From NCBI GenBank assembly GCA_963678675.1, contig OY783195.1, forward strand, positions 7,264,001 through 7,328,000: a stretch of 64,000 nt of DNA. Direction: 5' to 3'. How positions within the stretch are numbered: the stretch's first letter is position 1; every line of letters begins with the position of its first letter. This DNA comes from Xiphydria camelus (taxonomy: Eukaryota > Arthropoda > Insecta > Hymenoptera > Xiphydriidae). A program made the translations under genes and the position numbers. The notes beneath the pieces are model-generated. The model worked only from the letters and a program-made list of their open reading frames with translations. It was not told the origin of the DNA and searched no databases. This document shows positions 21,525-31,374 of the stretch, in pieces.

Positions 21525-24073
21525 AGGTAACTCTACCCAATATGGCCTAGAACCCAATATGGCCTAATCATGATATCTCGGTTAATACGTGATAAATTCA
21601 AATGATGGCGCTACCAGTATGTTCGCAGAGCTCGTATGACTCGTCTGATCTAGTTCTACGCGAAAATAATGCGCGGATATCTCATTAATTAATTAAATGT
21701 AAGCGCGTGTCTGTCTTCCGCAGTAGCATGTAATTTTGTACCAGTAAGTATTTGTTATTTAAGAATTAGTTACAGGTGATCGAGAAAATTGCAATTTTGT
21801 CTATAGATAGCACGTTCAATCTACTTTTCAATGACATAACCTTATTTTATTTTCCTTTTGTATTTCCATTACTTTTCAAAAGAAATATATTCTCATGTGT
21901 GCAAGACCCAATATGGCCTACCTAGGTCTATCTAGGCCATATTGGGTGTGCATGTCATTTATGTCCCGTTTTTTCACTAGTTTTTATTATTTTTAGTCAT
22001 GAGTTCAGTAGATGGTAAGAAAAGAGGGAAGTGGACTGAAGAAGACCTCCAGAAAGCTGTAGAGGCGATCACCACGAAAAAGATGTCCGATTATAAAGCA
22101 GCAGTGAAGTTTCGTATTCCTCGCAGAACTCTCCGTAGATACGTCAAATCGGATTCCAATGTTAAAGCTAAGTTGGGACGAAAGTTTACGCTTTCTAAGC
22201 AACAAAATACTGAGCTCTGTACCCGAATTGTACGACTAGCAGAAATAGGCTACCCAATAACCAGCAAGATATTGAGATTATGTGTATAAAAATACTGCAA
22301 ACAAAATGACATTAAGCATCAGTTTTCGGACGTAAAGCAAATTGCAAGCTACAAATGGGTACAACAATTCTTGAAAGCAAATCCCGTTGTTTCTATCAGA
22401 AAATCTCAAAATCTGAATCCTGCTAGGGCGCAGAAATTAAACAAATTCATTGTTGAAGATCACTTCGCAAAAATTAAAAGGCTCTTGGAAGATAATGACA
22501 TTTTTGCGAAACCTGAAAGACTTTATAATATGGACGAGAAAGGTTGCAGACTCAATTTACACAAAGAACCAAAAGTTCTCGCCAAAAAAGGTGCACGAAG
22601 AGTTCATATTGTCGGCAACGAACACGGGGAAAACGTGACGATCGTCTCCTGTGCAAACGCAATAGGTTCAGCGATTCCTCCCATGATATTGTTCAAGGGC
22701 AAACGAATGAAAACAGAATTTTCAGATGATTTACCACCTGGTTCAGTTTGTCGTATGACTGAGAGAGGCTCCATGACATCGAAATGTTTCGTCGATTGGC
22801 TGCACCATTTTGGAAACTACAAATCTCCAGGTCGTTGCGCACTAATTTTTGATGGCGCTAAAAGCCACTTGGACTATGACATTGTGGAGACTGCTAATCA
22901 GTACGATATTGTATTGTACTGCCTTCCATCCAATACAACGCATGAGCTTCAGCCCCTCGATAAAGCAGTGTTTCGGTCATTCGAATATCATTGGGACCAG
23001 CAACTGACGCTATACTGGCATAATCATAGTGACAGAACATTAACTAAACAACGTTTTGGAAAAATTTTCACTCCAGTCTGGGATCAATCAATGACACCAT
23101 CAAACATTAAATCAGGATTTAGAGCTACAGGTTTATATCCCTATGATCCGAACGCAATTCCTGAAGATGCATTCAAGCCAAGTACAGCATCTAACTTGCC
23201 AGTTCCTGACCAGACAGGACTTCAGACGAGATCGACCCCGACAGAGTCCTCGGTACCAGGACAAACTTCTCCACAGCCTGGAACTTCCGGTTTGTCAATT
23301 CGTCAGCAAACGAGAGCGCGTATTCTCTCCACGGACAAAATTGATCCCATTGAAACTGCTTTGATCAATTCTGACGAGGAAGATTCATCTGAAGACGAAG
23401 AGTTCGGTAAAACAAGCTCATTCTCTAACTTGCTCCCTAGTCCACTCAAAAATACTCAGAAGATTAGCAATAGACGGAAAGCGATCAATAGTAGGGCAGT
23501 TATATTGAAAAAAGAATTGTTTCCCAATAAAGATAAAACCAAAAGTGTAGCATCAAAAACTAAAGCCCAACCACCGCCTTTAAGATCTTCAAAACCTGTT
23601 AAAAAGAAATCAAAAAAATCTACGGAAAATGAATCATGGTATTGTCACATATGCAATAAAGATTTAATTAAGGATATGCGCAAATGTGTTGTTTGTATGA
23701 CTTATGTTCACGAAGAATGTGCAGGCTTAACAGAAAAGGATAACGACCATTTCATATGCCCAAAATGTTAAAATACGCCAACGATAAAATAAACGAGTTT
23801 ATTTTGAGTATTTTTTATTATTACTAAATATTTCTTTGCTTTCGCATTATAGGCCATATTGGGTATATGGTCTACCCAATATGGCCTAAACGTATCCTTC
23901 ACGTTATTTCTTTCTAATTGACTTCCTAATTTCTCGATTCCCTTGAAGTTTATATTTTTTAGTTCCTAATAGATTACCCTTTCACATCCATCCATTGAAA
24001 GTAAGTTATTTGCATTAACAAACGTTTTACAACCACTTAAAGCTTAGGTAGGCCATATTGGGTAGAGTTACCT
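21525..24073 (+). mobile_element. pogo/Tigger-like DNA transposon (2549 bp)
   Basis: The ends AGGTAACTCTACCCAATATG at 21525 and its inverse ending 24073 are flanked by TA at 21523-21524 and 24074-24075. Further copies of the ACCCAATATGGCCTA motif occur subterminally (21550, 21905, 21940, 23850, 23875), probably transposase binding sites. One gene fills the middle. Confidence 0.85.
21999..23771 (+). pseudogene. pogo-like transposase with PHD-like finger, one in-frame stop
   Basis: The 590-codon frame from ATG 21999 to TAA 23771 is uninterrupted except for one TAA at 22287-22289; both halves are in the same phase. Residues 10-60 form a psq/CENP-B-like helix-turn-helix (WTEEDLQKAVEAI...RIPRRTLRRYV). 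The DDE_1 core shows YNMDEKGC, LIFDGAKSH and ELQPLDKAVF, with 35 residues between the second and third Asp (DD35D). After a Ser/Pro/acidic linker the C-terminus is a Cys/His cluster (WYCHICNKDL, CVVCMTYVHEECA, FICPKC), a PHD-like zinc finger. Such fingers occur in insect Tigger-like transposases. A single nonsense change suggests recent inactivation or read-through. Confidence 0.85.
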
Positions 24074-24075
24074 TA

Positions 24076-25370
24076 TTATAATACACGCGAGGTTCGAATT
24101 GATGGAATTTCAGTATCCGTATTCCGCATAGAAACTTTCCTTGTTGCGCGGATAAGCTTCCTTTGCGAATACATCTTTGTCGATTCTGAAGTTTATTGGA
24201 GCGAAAAGTGGGTACTTCTATTATATTTAGATTTTTGTAGAATATTCGAGATTTCGCGGGAAGAAAGAAGAGAAAGAGAGGAACGAGAGAGTATAGAGAA
24301 ACTACGCAGCACGCGTCGAACTTGTCGCTAATGGTTGATTCTAACGAGCGGCTTCCCTTGTGAAAAAAAAATGGAAATTGCTCGTATATCTTTCAATGAT
24401 ATTTCAAGCTCTTTTGTTTCGGAGTTCACGTTCACCTATACGCAGGCATATGCATATTGGGCCCGGGCGGGAGGAGGGCGATAACAAAAACGGGGAAAGA
24501 GAAAGAGGGAGCGAATCGATATATGAGAGAATCTCGCTCGGGAGTGGAGCGCGGCGCAAACATCAGAGTGGACGAGTCCTCCGCTTCGTAAAGGCCGGAG
24601 GGACGATAATATCGAACGGTGAAAGGGGAAGCTGCTCCGGATATCGGGACGTTCTGTATATGTATACGTGCCCGCGCTTCCAATCTCCCTCTCTCTTTTT
24701 CTCTCTTCTTTCCTCTTCGTCCCTCTCTTCTCGTCTTTTTTGCATCGACGAAGTATCGCACATATAGCGCGCGCTCGGATCTTGCTGAAACGTTCCAGCG
24801 TCCTGAATAACAATCCGCTCTTCGTATCGAAACACTGGCGCGCCGAAATATCGAAATATGCCGGTCGACAAATATTTCTACGGGCGATAGTTCCTACGAT
24901 TTTAGCCCCGCGACGATTTTTTCCCATTTTTACGGTGCACTCGAGGAACGTGATCCATATTGCCTGCGAATACTCGCGACGATATCCAGATGCTGAGAGA
25001 TAATATTTCTAAAACATCAGCTACTCGAAGGATGGCATTCCGTATCGTCCCAACCGCTACTGTTGCAAAGAATAATGATTTCTACGCTGAAAGAGAATAA
25101 GTCTGCAGAAGAAATAATTTCGGAGTAGTAGGGAAATATTGCACAATTATTGTGTGAAAATTGCAACCGGTACAGGGCAATTTTATTACAGCATATTAAT
25201 TTGTACATTTTATACCTTAATAGGAGAGGGAGGGGAATGCTGGTCACCTAAGCAGAATTAGACCTAACATAGTAAATTTTACCCCAAATTTGAAAACCAT
25301 TCGAATAGTGACGATTACTATGCTGTAAATTAACCAACAGAATATTGCCGAAGCCGTCACCTATTTAATA
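24076..25370. other. No supported gene
   Basis: 24250-24950 carries overlapping open frames on both strands, rich in Arg/Ser/Leu from GA/CT-biased sequence. No family is recognisable. The rest is AT-rich. Confidence 0.45.
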
Positions 25371-26663
25371 CAGGGTGGGCCAAAAGTTCTGACACCTCGA
25401 TTTTTGCTCATAAAAATTTTATTTTTAAACATAAATACATTTTTTCACCGGCAATCAACAAAGCAAAGTCTTCGGTATCACAGAAAAACCACACTTCGAT
25501 ATGGCCACCTTTTTCTCGGACACAGCGCTCCAAACGTGGTTTGAAATTCATCGCCGCCCGACGCACCACCTCTGGCGAGATCTTCTCCCATTCCCGGGTC
25601 AAGGATCGCTTGAGGGCCTCTAAACTCTGATGGCGTTTAGCGCACACCTTGGCCTTCAAAATGGACCAAATACTGTAATCCATCGGGTTAAGGTCGGGAG
25701 AATACGGAGGCCATTCTTCTGGAGTGATGATATCAGGAAAATGGTCCTTGCACCACGCCTGAGTGATTCTGGCCCTGTGTGACGGCGCTGAGTCTTGTTG
25801 AAAGGTCCAGCGCTGGTCGCCTAAGTGCTCCTGGGCCCATGGCAATACAATGCCTTCAAGAACCTCCGGTATGTAGACCTTAGCATTGACTTTGGCCCCT
25901 TGAGGCACAAAAAACAACGGAGTCTTACCGGTCGCACAAATTCCCGCCCAAACCATTACAGAAGCAGGATTCTGGCGATTTGCAATGATTGCAGAGGTGC
26001 CAGGGGCTTCGGCGGACCAGTATCTGTCATTTTGAGCGTTGTGGACCTGCTCGATCGTGAATAAAGACTCATCGGTGAACAAAATTCGTTCCCAATCCAA
26101 AGGTGCGTCGCGGCGAAGAAGCTGACGACATCTTTTGGCCCTAACTTTTTTATTGTCGTCAGTCAGGAGCTGGACTTTTTTATGCTTATAGGGCTTGAGG
26201 CCAAGGTCCTCTTTGACTATTCGTCGAAGTGAGCCCCGGCTGATTCCCGTCTCACGAGCGACTTTTCTTATGGATATCGCCGGATTTCGTCTGACTCTTT
26301 GTTGGACGATATCCTTGTTGGCACGAGTCCTGACGGAACGAGGTCTACCGCTTCTAGAGCGGTCCCCTGTATGGCCTAACTCGTTGTAACGGCGGATAGC
26401 TCGCAACACCGTTGACTTGTTTGTTTTCAGCGCTCGAACAATCTCGCAAGGCCGTTTTCCTATTTTGTGCAAAGCGATAATTTGATCCCGCTGATTTGAC
26501 ATCTATAAAAAGGGTAATAAAAAAGCAAATAAAAATCTGAAAAAAGCATACGTGTAGAGGAGAATATGGCGAATATTTCTGTGTAATTGGTTTTAACATA
26601 ACACGCAAACTTTTCGTTGTAGAACAACGAGAAGTTTGGTGTCAGAACTTTTGGCCCACCCTG
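25371..26663 (-). mobile_element. Complete maT-like mariner transposon (1293 bp)
   Basis: 26-bp TIRs beginning CAGGGTGGGCCAAAAGTTCT and ending in GACACC are perfect by eye at both ends. TA flanks the element at 25369-25370 and 26664-26665. The transposase inside is intact, so the copy looks young and possibly active. Confidence 0.93.
25408..26502 (-). CDS. maT-like (DD37D) mariner transposase, intact
   Basis: 364 codons from ATG at 26502, preceded by a short leader inside the TIR-bounded element. The N-terminus (about 1-110) has two helix-turn-helix units: GKRPCEIVRALKTNKSTVLR with a GRPRS AT-hook-like linker, then ISIRKVARETGISRGSLRRI. The catalytic core shows LFTDESLF, FQQDSAPSH and SPDLNPMDYSIW; 37 residues separate the second and third Asp, the spacing of the maT group. 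The protein cuts and pastes the element at TA sites by binding its TIRs. No frameshift or stop is seen. The C-terminus ends close to the TIR. Confidence 0.93.
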   Translation of the reverse strand: MSNQRDQIIALHKIGKRPCEIVRALKTNKSTVLRAIRRYNELGHTGDRSRSGRPRSVRTRANKDIVQQRVRRNPAISIRKVARETGISRGSLRRIVKEDLGLKPYKHKKVQLLTDDNKKVRAKRCRQLLRRDAPLDWERILFTDESLFTIEQVHNAQNDRYWSAEAPGTSAIIANRQNPASVMVWAGICATGKTPLFFVPQGAKVNAKVYIPEVLEGIVLPWAQEHLGDQRWTFQQDSAPSHRARITQAWCKDHFPDIITPEEWPPYSPDLNPMDYSIWSILKAKVCAKRHQSLEALKRSLTREWEKISPEVVRRAAMNFKPRLERCVREKGGHIEVWFFCDTEDFALLIAGEKMYLCLKIKFL

Positions 26664-27898
26664 TATATTCTGTATGATAATCGTTACTATTAAACTTTCT
26701 CTATGTAGAATCTCTCGAAAATAACCTACTCCTTTGAATACATTTGTATGAATATCAGTCTATTCAAATTATGTTTATAAAAAATGAGATTATATCGTAT
26801 CCCCTGGACGATTCTCGAATCACCGTCACTTTAATATACAATCCGCAGTGTAATTACGTCGGACGAACATTAAACGCCGCAATGACAGAGAACCTCGGCG
26901 TCGGATCTCGTCAAGCGTCACGCCGCACCCTGACAGCAGTATCGCAACTCCCTGTCGTATGCGCGCATTGCAATGAGCGCTCCAAGCAGACCTACGGAGG
27001 AGCTCCTTCTCCTCTGTCCACCCTCCTCACTCTCTCCCTCTCCACAGACGCATCGAGTTTCATCGTACATAGGTACATATACCTACTGGTCGGCGCAGAG
27101 GCGATTAGAGACCAGTCGGGGGTCAGCCTGGATCAGAGTATGTAGACCTGGCTATAACCACTGCCAAACGTAGAACCCCGCGCCGTATACGGACTCGTTT
27201 CCCCGGTGGCTTTGCAAGCCGCCATAGGTGGTATTACATACGAGCCGCGCGAGACGTCGACTAGCATTCGTCTCTCCCCGCGCTATACGAACCGACCGCA
27301 GATGTCGAGTGCACGCACGCGTCTGCCGTTGTAAAGGAATTCACGCGGCTTGTTATGTCGTGGGTATAAATATGTGTGCCGACGTTCTCAATTTTTCCGA
27401 GGGGCGGCAACTGCACCTGCGAGTTTTTTTTCTGCTGTTATCGTTACTGGGGAAATGTGAGCGCTGTTCGTGATTTGTTTAGAGATTTGCGGTATACCTA
27501 CCGTATGAATTTAAGCTTACACGTCAGGAAGGAAACTTGAATCACTATTATCTCATTATCTGTAACTTTGTAGCTCATGTTCGTATAATACCTTTTTGAA
27601 GATTACATTTTTATGTGCAACAACCCAGCAAATATAATTACGTATCTATCTCGTGAACGTACATAATATTGTTACTTTGGAAGTAACAGTGATGTCACAT
27701 GTAACGTGACTGAGAGGGTTGTCTATACATATTTTCTTTGTCATCAATCGAGCCAGTCACGATTACGAAAATGTTACGAATATAATTTATGTATCGCTGT
27801 TATCTTTGAAAGAAGTAACTCAATTTCGTAACATTCACATCATGAATTACATCACGTTTACAGAACTAAATGTTGTAGCTCTAATATAACAGGGTGTA
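26664..27898. other. No supported gene
   Basis: 26880-27480 is GC-rich with short frames in several phases. 27600-27880 is AT-rich with many GTAAC/GTTAC words but no clear repeat unit. Confidence 0.45.
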
Positions 27899-28118
27899 AT
27901 GGCCAAGAAGACTAAAACAGGAGGAACTTAATTCTATTCAGAGTCAGTACATTGACCAATGACATGACTTCTTACAATCCCCGTTTCTTGGAACCTACTC
28001 GACTGTCAACTCTTTGTTAAGGTGATGGGATCGTAGTAAGTCAAACCATTGTTTAGTGCATAAACTCGGAATAGAATTAGGTTCTTCCTATTTTAGCCCT
28101 CTTGGCCTTTACATCCTA
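27899..28118. mobile_element. MITE with about 50-bp TIRs, Tc1/mariner-like
   Basis: CAGGGTGTAATGGCCAAGAA...AATTCTATTC on the left pairs with GAATAGAATTAGGTTCTTCC...GGCCTTTACATCCTA on the right. TA lies at or next to each end. Confidence 0.7.
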
Positions 28119-28958
28119 TATATGGCTTTACATGACGGTCTTATTATATATAAAAAGTCAACAACGTGGATATTCGTTACGTAAAATGTATGTATGCTCT
28201 AAACGTCACGAAGATATAATTACGCTATTTAACGGATATATCCTAGATATATAAAATTTAACATACTTATGAGTGCGTGACATAATTAAGATTATGAAAC
28301 TAAACCATCCATTGTTACATGATATTTTCAATTTTGTATTAAACTATTTTTGTTGAGAATGTCTTACATCGATATAGGCCAAAAGTTCATAAATAATGAG
28401 ATAATTGCAATTGAAGTTTCTCTATAAGTAATTGTTTTTTGTATCCAATTAGTTCGCAGCGGGTAATTATACGCATGCATTCTCTGATGCGCAGAATTAC
28501 CTACTTCTTGTACACATGTATGACTATTTCTAATTCTTTTCGCATATTCTCGGATTATATTGTTAGATCAGACATTACTACCTAAGGAAGGCAAGCTGAT
28601 GAAGCTGAGAATTATCTATATCTTTAATTCTTGTTTGAAAAAGTAATTTTCCTAATTTTGTTACTAATTTTAAATCAAATAAACAAAACATTCATTTCGT
28701 TCAGTTATTTTCTATGTTTTTTGTTGTGCGCACAATTACTCGACACGCGAGAGATTTTTTGCTTTTTGTATTTTTTTTCTTTTCCGGAAATACAACATCA
28801 ACTAATGAAAAATTTGTCAATATACGGATATATGTATAATGATGAAAGAATATTTAGAGCTTCTATTCTCATACTTATATTGATTCCAACTCCAAAAATC
28901 ACTCTACGGCAATGTATTTCCCTCTTAATTTGAGTGGCACCCGGCCATGCACGAGCCC
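28119..28958. other. No supported gene (AT-rich)
   Basis: A frame at 28631-28933 is Leu/Ile/Phe-rich and has no recognisable domain. Confidence 0.45.
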
Positions 28959-29136
28959 TATGGCGGCCGTTACACGTTCAGTTTGGCATCAGTTCGGTCT
29001 ATGACTTTAATTGCAATTGATTGATGGCAGACTAACGAATATTATTAAAGTATTTAAATATCCGTCAGTTTAGCATCATTCTGACCACAATCATAGACTG
29101 AACTGATGCCAAACTGAGCGTGTAACGTCCGCCTAT
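28959..29136. repeat. Inverted repeat upstream of the P-like element gene
   Basis: TATGGCGGCCGTTACACGTT...GGCATCAGTTC at 28959-29005 pairs with GAACTGATGCC...CGTGTAACGTCCGCCTATA at 29092-29136. It lies about 100 bp before the first THAP exon, so it may be the P-like element's 5' end or a separate MITE. Confidence 0.6.
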
Positions 29137-29239
29137 AGCCACGTGGTTACAGCGTGGTTGTAGGTTAGAGTAAGCTAGAGGCTAAGGGTTATTATCGAAC
29201 GCTAAGGACGTTGAAAGGTATTTTGTGAAAATTTTAAAA

Positions 29240-30563
29240 AATGGGGAAGATTTGTTGTGTTACAAATTGATGGAACTTTTCATTCCCCAATAGCAAAGTG
29301 TTATTTCACACGTAAGTATTCTATTTTGTTAAAAATCTTGAATCTTCGATTCAATAAAAAATTTTATTCTAACAATTCAATTTAACTTACAATTTCATAG
29401 GTTTCCACACAAGAATCGAAAATGTTTTGAAGAATGGGTGGCAATTATACCGAGAAAAAGCAAGGTTAACAACAACAGTCATATTTGCAGTGCACATTTT
29501 AGTGAATCTGATTTCACTGTTACTGATGTCAAGCGGTGCCTTAAAAAATACGCTGTTCCACGTTTTTCTGGAGATAAAGAAAACATCGTCCCATTTACTT
29601 AAACTTCAACAAGAAGACCTGTTTATAATTTCTCTACTGGAAAATCTCCTCTATCGAGTTCAAACAGCGTCACCATAATGCTACGTGAAGAACCTGTGAT
29701 ATCGCAATTATTAAATACCAAAAAAAACCTGATGAAACTAACAGAATCTTGGTGCCACAATTAGGAACATCCCTACAGAGCTCCTCCAGTTGCAATATTC
29801 TCATAAGCACTTCAAATGCTTTCTCAACTGTACCGCAAAGTCCGTTAGTGTCAATAGTCAACCCTTCGCCTGCCTCTAGTTCAAAAATCAATCCCTCGAT
29901 TGACCATAATGCTTCAGACGTAAATATATCCGAAAATTTTTCTTTTCAATTATTAAAAATAAAGGATTGTAATTATTTCACTTAATTGGTTTTCAATCAC
30001 AGATGATTATGGAACGGTCTACCAATTCAGGCAGCTGCTCCCAATCTTCGTCAGTTCTTACTCCGAATAGCCCACTAATGGCTACCATAATGCTACGTGA
30101 AGAACCTGTGATATCGCAATTATTAAATATAAAAAAAAAACCTGATGAAACTAACAGAATCGAACAGTCGAAGGTAATCAATTTTCTACTCTCCTTTATA
30201 TTGATTTTAGTGAATGGATTTAAGAGGTTTTATTTCTGTAATTTGATTGTTAGGATACATCGACTTCTTTCAAAGAAACTGTGGAAATTATGGAATGGTC
30301 TACTAATTAAGGATGCTGCTCCCAATCTTCGTCAGCTGTTAATCCGAGTAGCCCACCAATGGCTACAGTACCATAATGCCATGTGAAGAACCTGTGATAT
30401 TGCAATTATTAAATATCAAGAAAAAACCTGATGAAACTAACAGAATCGAACAGTCGAAGGTAATGAATTTTCTACTCTCCTTTATATTGATTTTAGTGAA
30501 TGGATTTAAGAGATGTTATTTCTGTAATTTGATTGTTAGGATCCATCAACTTCTTTCAAAGAA
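29240..30563 (+). pseudogene. P-element-like transposase, THAP domain and linker exons
   Basis: Exon 1 (29240-29309) reads MGKICCVTN, then a TGA where the THAP family has a Cys codon. A GTAAGT donor follows. Exon 2 starts after the AG at 29399-29400 and encodes FPHKNRKCFEEW, HICSAHFSESDF and AVPRF, completing the C2CH zinc-finger pattern of THAP domains, which in P elements bind the transposon ends. A one-base shift near 29600 breaks the frame. Downstream, a Ser-rich linker exon with IMLREEPVISQLLN and KKPDETNRIEQSK occurs in three partly decayed copies (about 29672, 30003, 30290-30470). The last exon breaks off at the CMC insertion and continues at 38385. Confidence 0.75.
29672..30560 (+). 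repeat. Triplicated linker exon and intron in the P-like gene
   Basis: The block CTACGTGAAGAACCTGTGAT (third copy CCATGTGAAGAACCTGTGAT) starts near 29680, 30099 and 30380. Copies two and three are followed by the same intron (GTAAT...TTAG) and by ACATCGACTTCTTTCAAAG or its variant. Confidence 0.85.
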
Positions 30564-30905
30564 CCCGGGGCAGAATTTTTGTTTTCAAGTTGTCCTCAAA
30601 ATTGGCATTTCTATTGTTCTCTCCAAGAAGCAAGCGATGTTTACTTTCAAATGGTCCTCAGAAATCTCAATGAGAATTTATATTGGTTTCAGTTTGTCTT
30701 CAAAAATGTACTTCTTCACTGAAAAGCAATTTTATGTTGTCTATTTGTAATCATTATTTTCAAATACTTTCACGAGAAAATATTTTACTTTCAGATTGTC
30801 CTCAAAAATGTATTTCTCGTCATAAAACAATTTTTGTTGTCTATTTGGACTGATTAATTTCAAGAATTTTGACGAGACACTATATTATTCTCACATTATC
30901 CTCAA
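30564..30905 (+). promoter_or_regulatory. Left subterminal motif array of CMC copy 1
   Basis: TTGTCCTCAAAA-like words recur at 30590, 30653, 30692, 30797 and 30894. In CACTA elements subterminal repeats of this density bind the accessory transposon protein. Confidence 0.6.
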
Positions 30906-30937
30906 AGAAGTACATGCGCGAATGAAAAGAGAGTTTA

Positions 30938-31279
30938 CCCGGGTCGAAATTCTATATACTATATATAACACTTTTTTCAGCTCGCAAGATACTCGAATCT
31001 CGCGAATTCGCAAAAAGCTGCAGTTTACGAGGCCGAAGCGAGCATTTGAAGAAAATTTTATTCTTTTAACACACACTATGTACTCGCATAAGACTCCCGA
31101 TCAAAAATAATATATTTAATCAGCTGATCATGAGAGTCTTATGCGAGTACATAGTGAGTGTTGAAAAAATAAAATTCTCTTTGAATGCTCACCTCGGCAT
31201 CGGAAACTGCAGTTTTTTCTGAATTTGCAAGATTCGAGTATTTTGCGAGCTTAATAGAGTTTTAGCATTTCGACCCGGG
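30938..31279. repeat. 342-bp imperfect palindrome with CCCGGGTCGAAAT ends
   Basis: The arms start CCCGGGTCGAAAT and end ATTTCGACCCGGG and pair along most of their length, including ACTATGTACTCGCATAAGAC against its inverse around a short loop at 31090-31130. The ends resemble the CMC TIR (CCCGGGGCAGAAT), so it may be a MITE-like derivative that inserted in the parent before it was copied; it is also at 42851-43192. Confidence 0.75.
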
Positions 31280-31374
31280 CAAGAATTAGACATGTGAAAG
31301 CGGTTTACAACGTTGGTAGATGCTAATATATCAAGGTAAAATGAAAAACATTATTCATATTTTTCCGTCCCATT

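Noticed and set aside
24360..25003. Several overlapping frames of 100-163 codons
   Set aside because: All phases are open because of composition; no domain, no splice support and no consistent frame.
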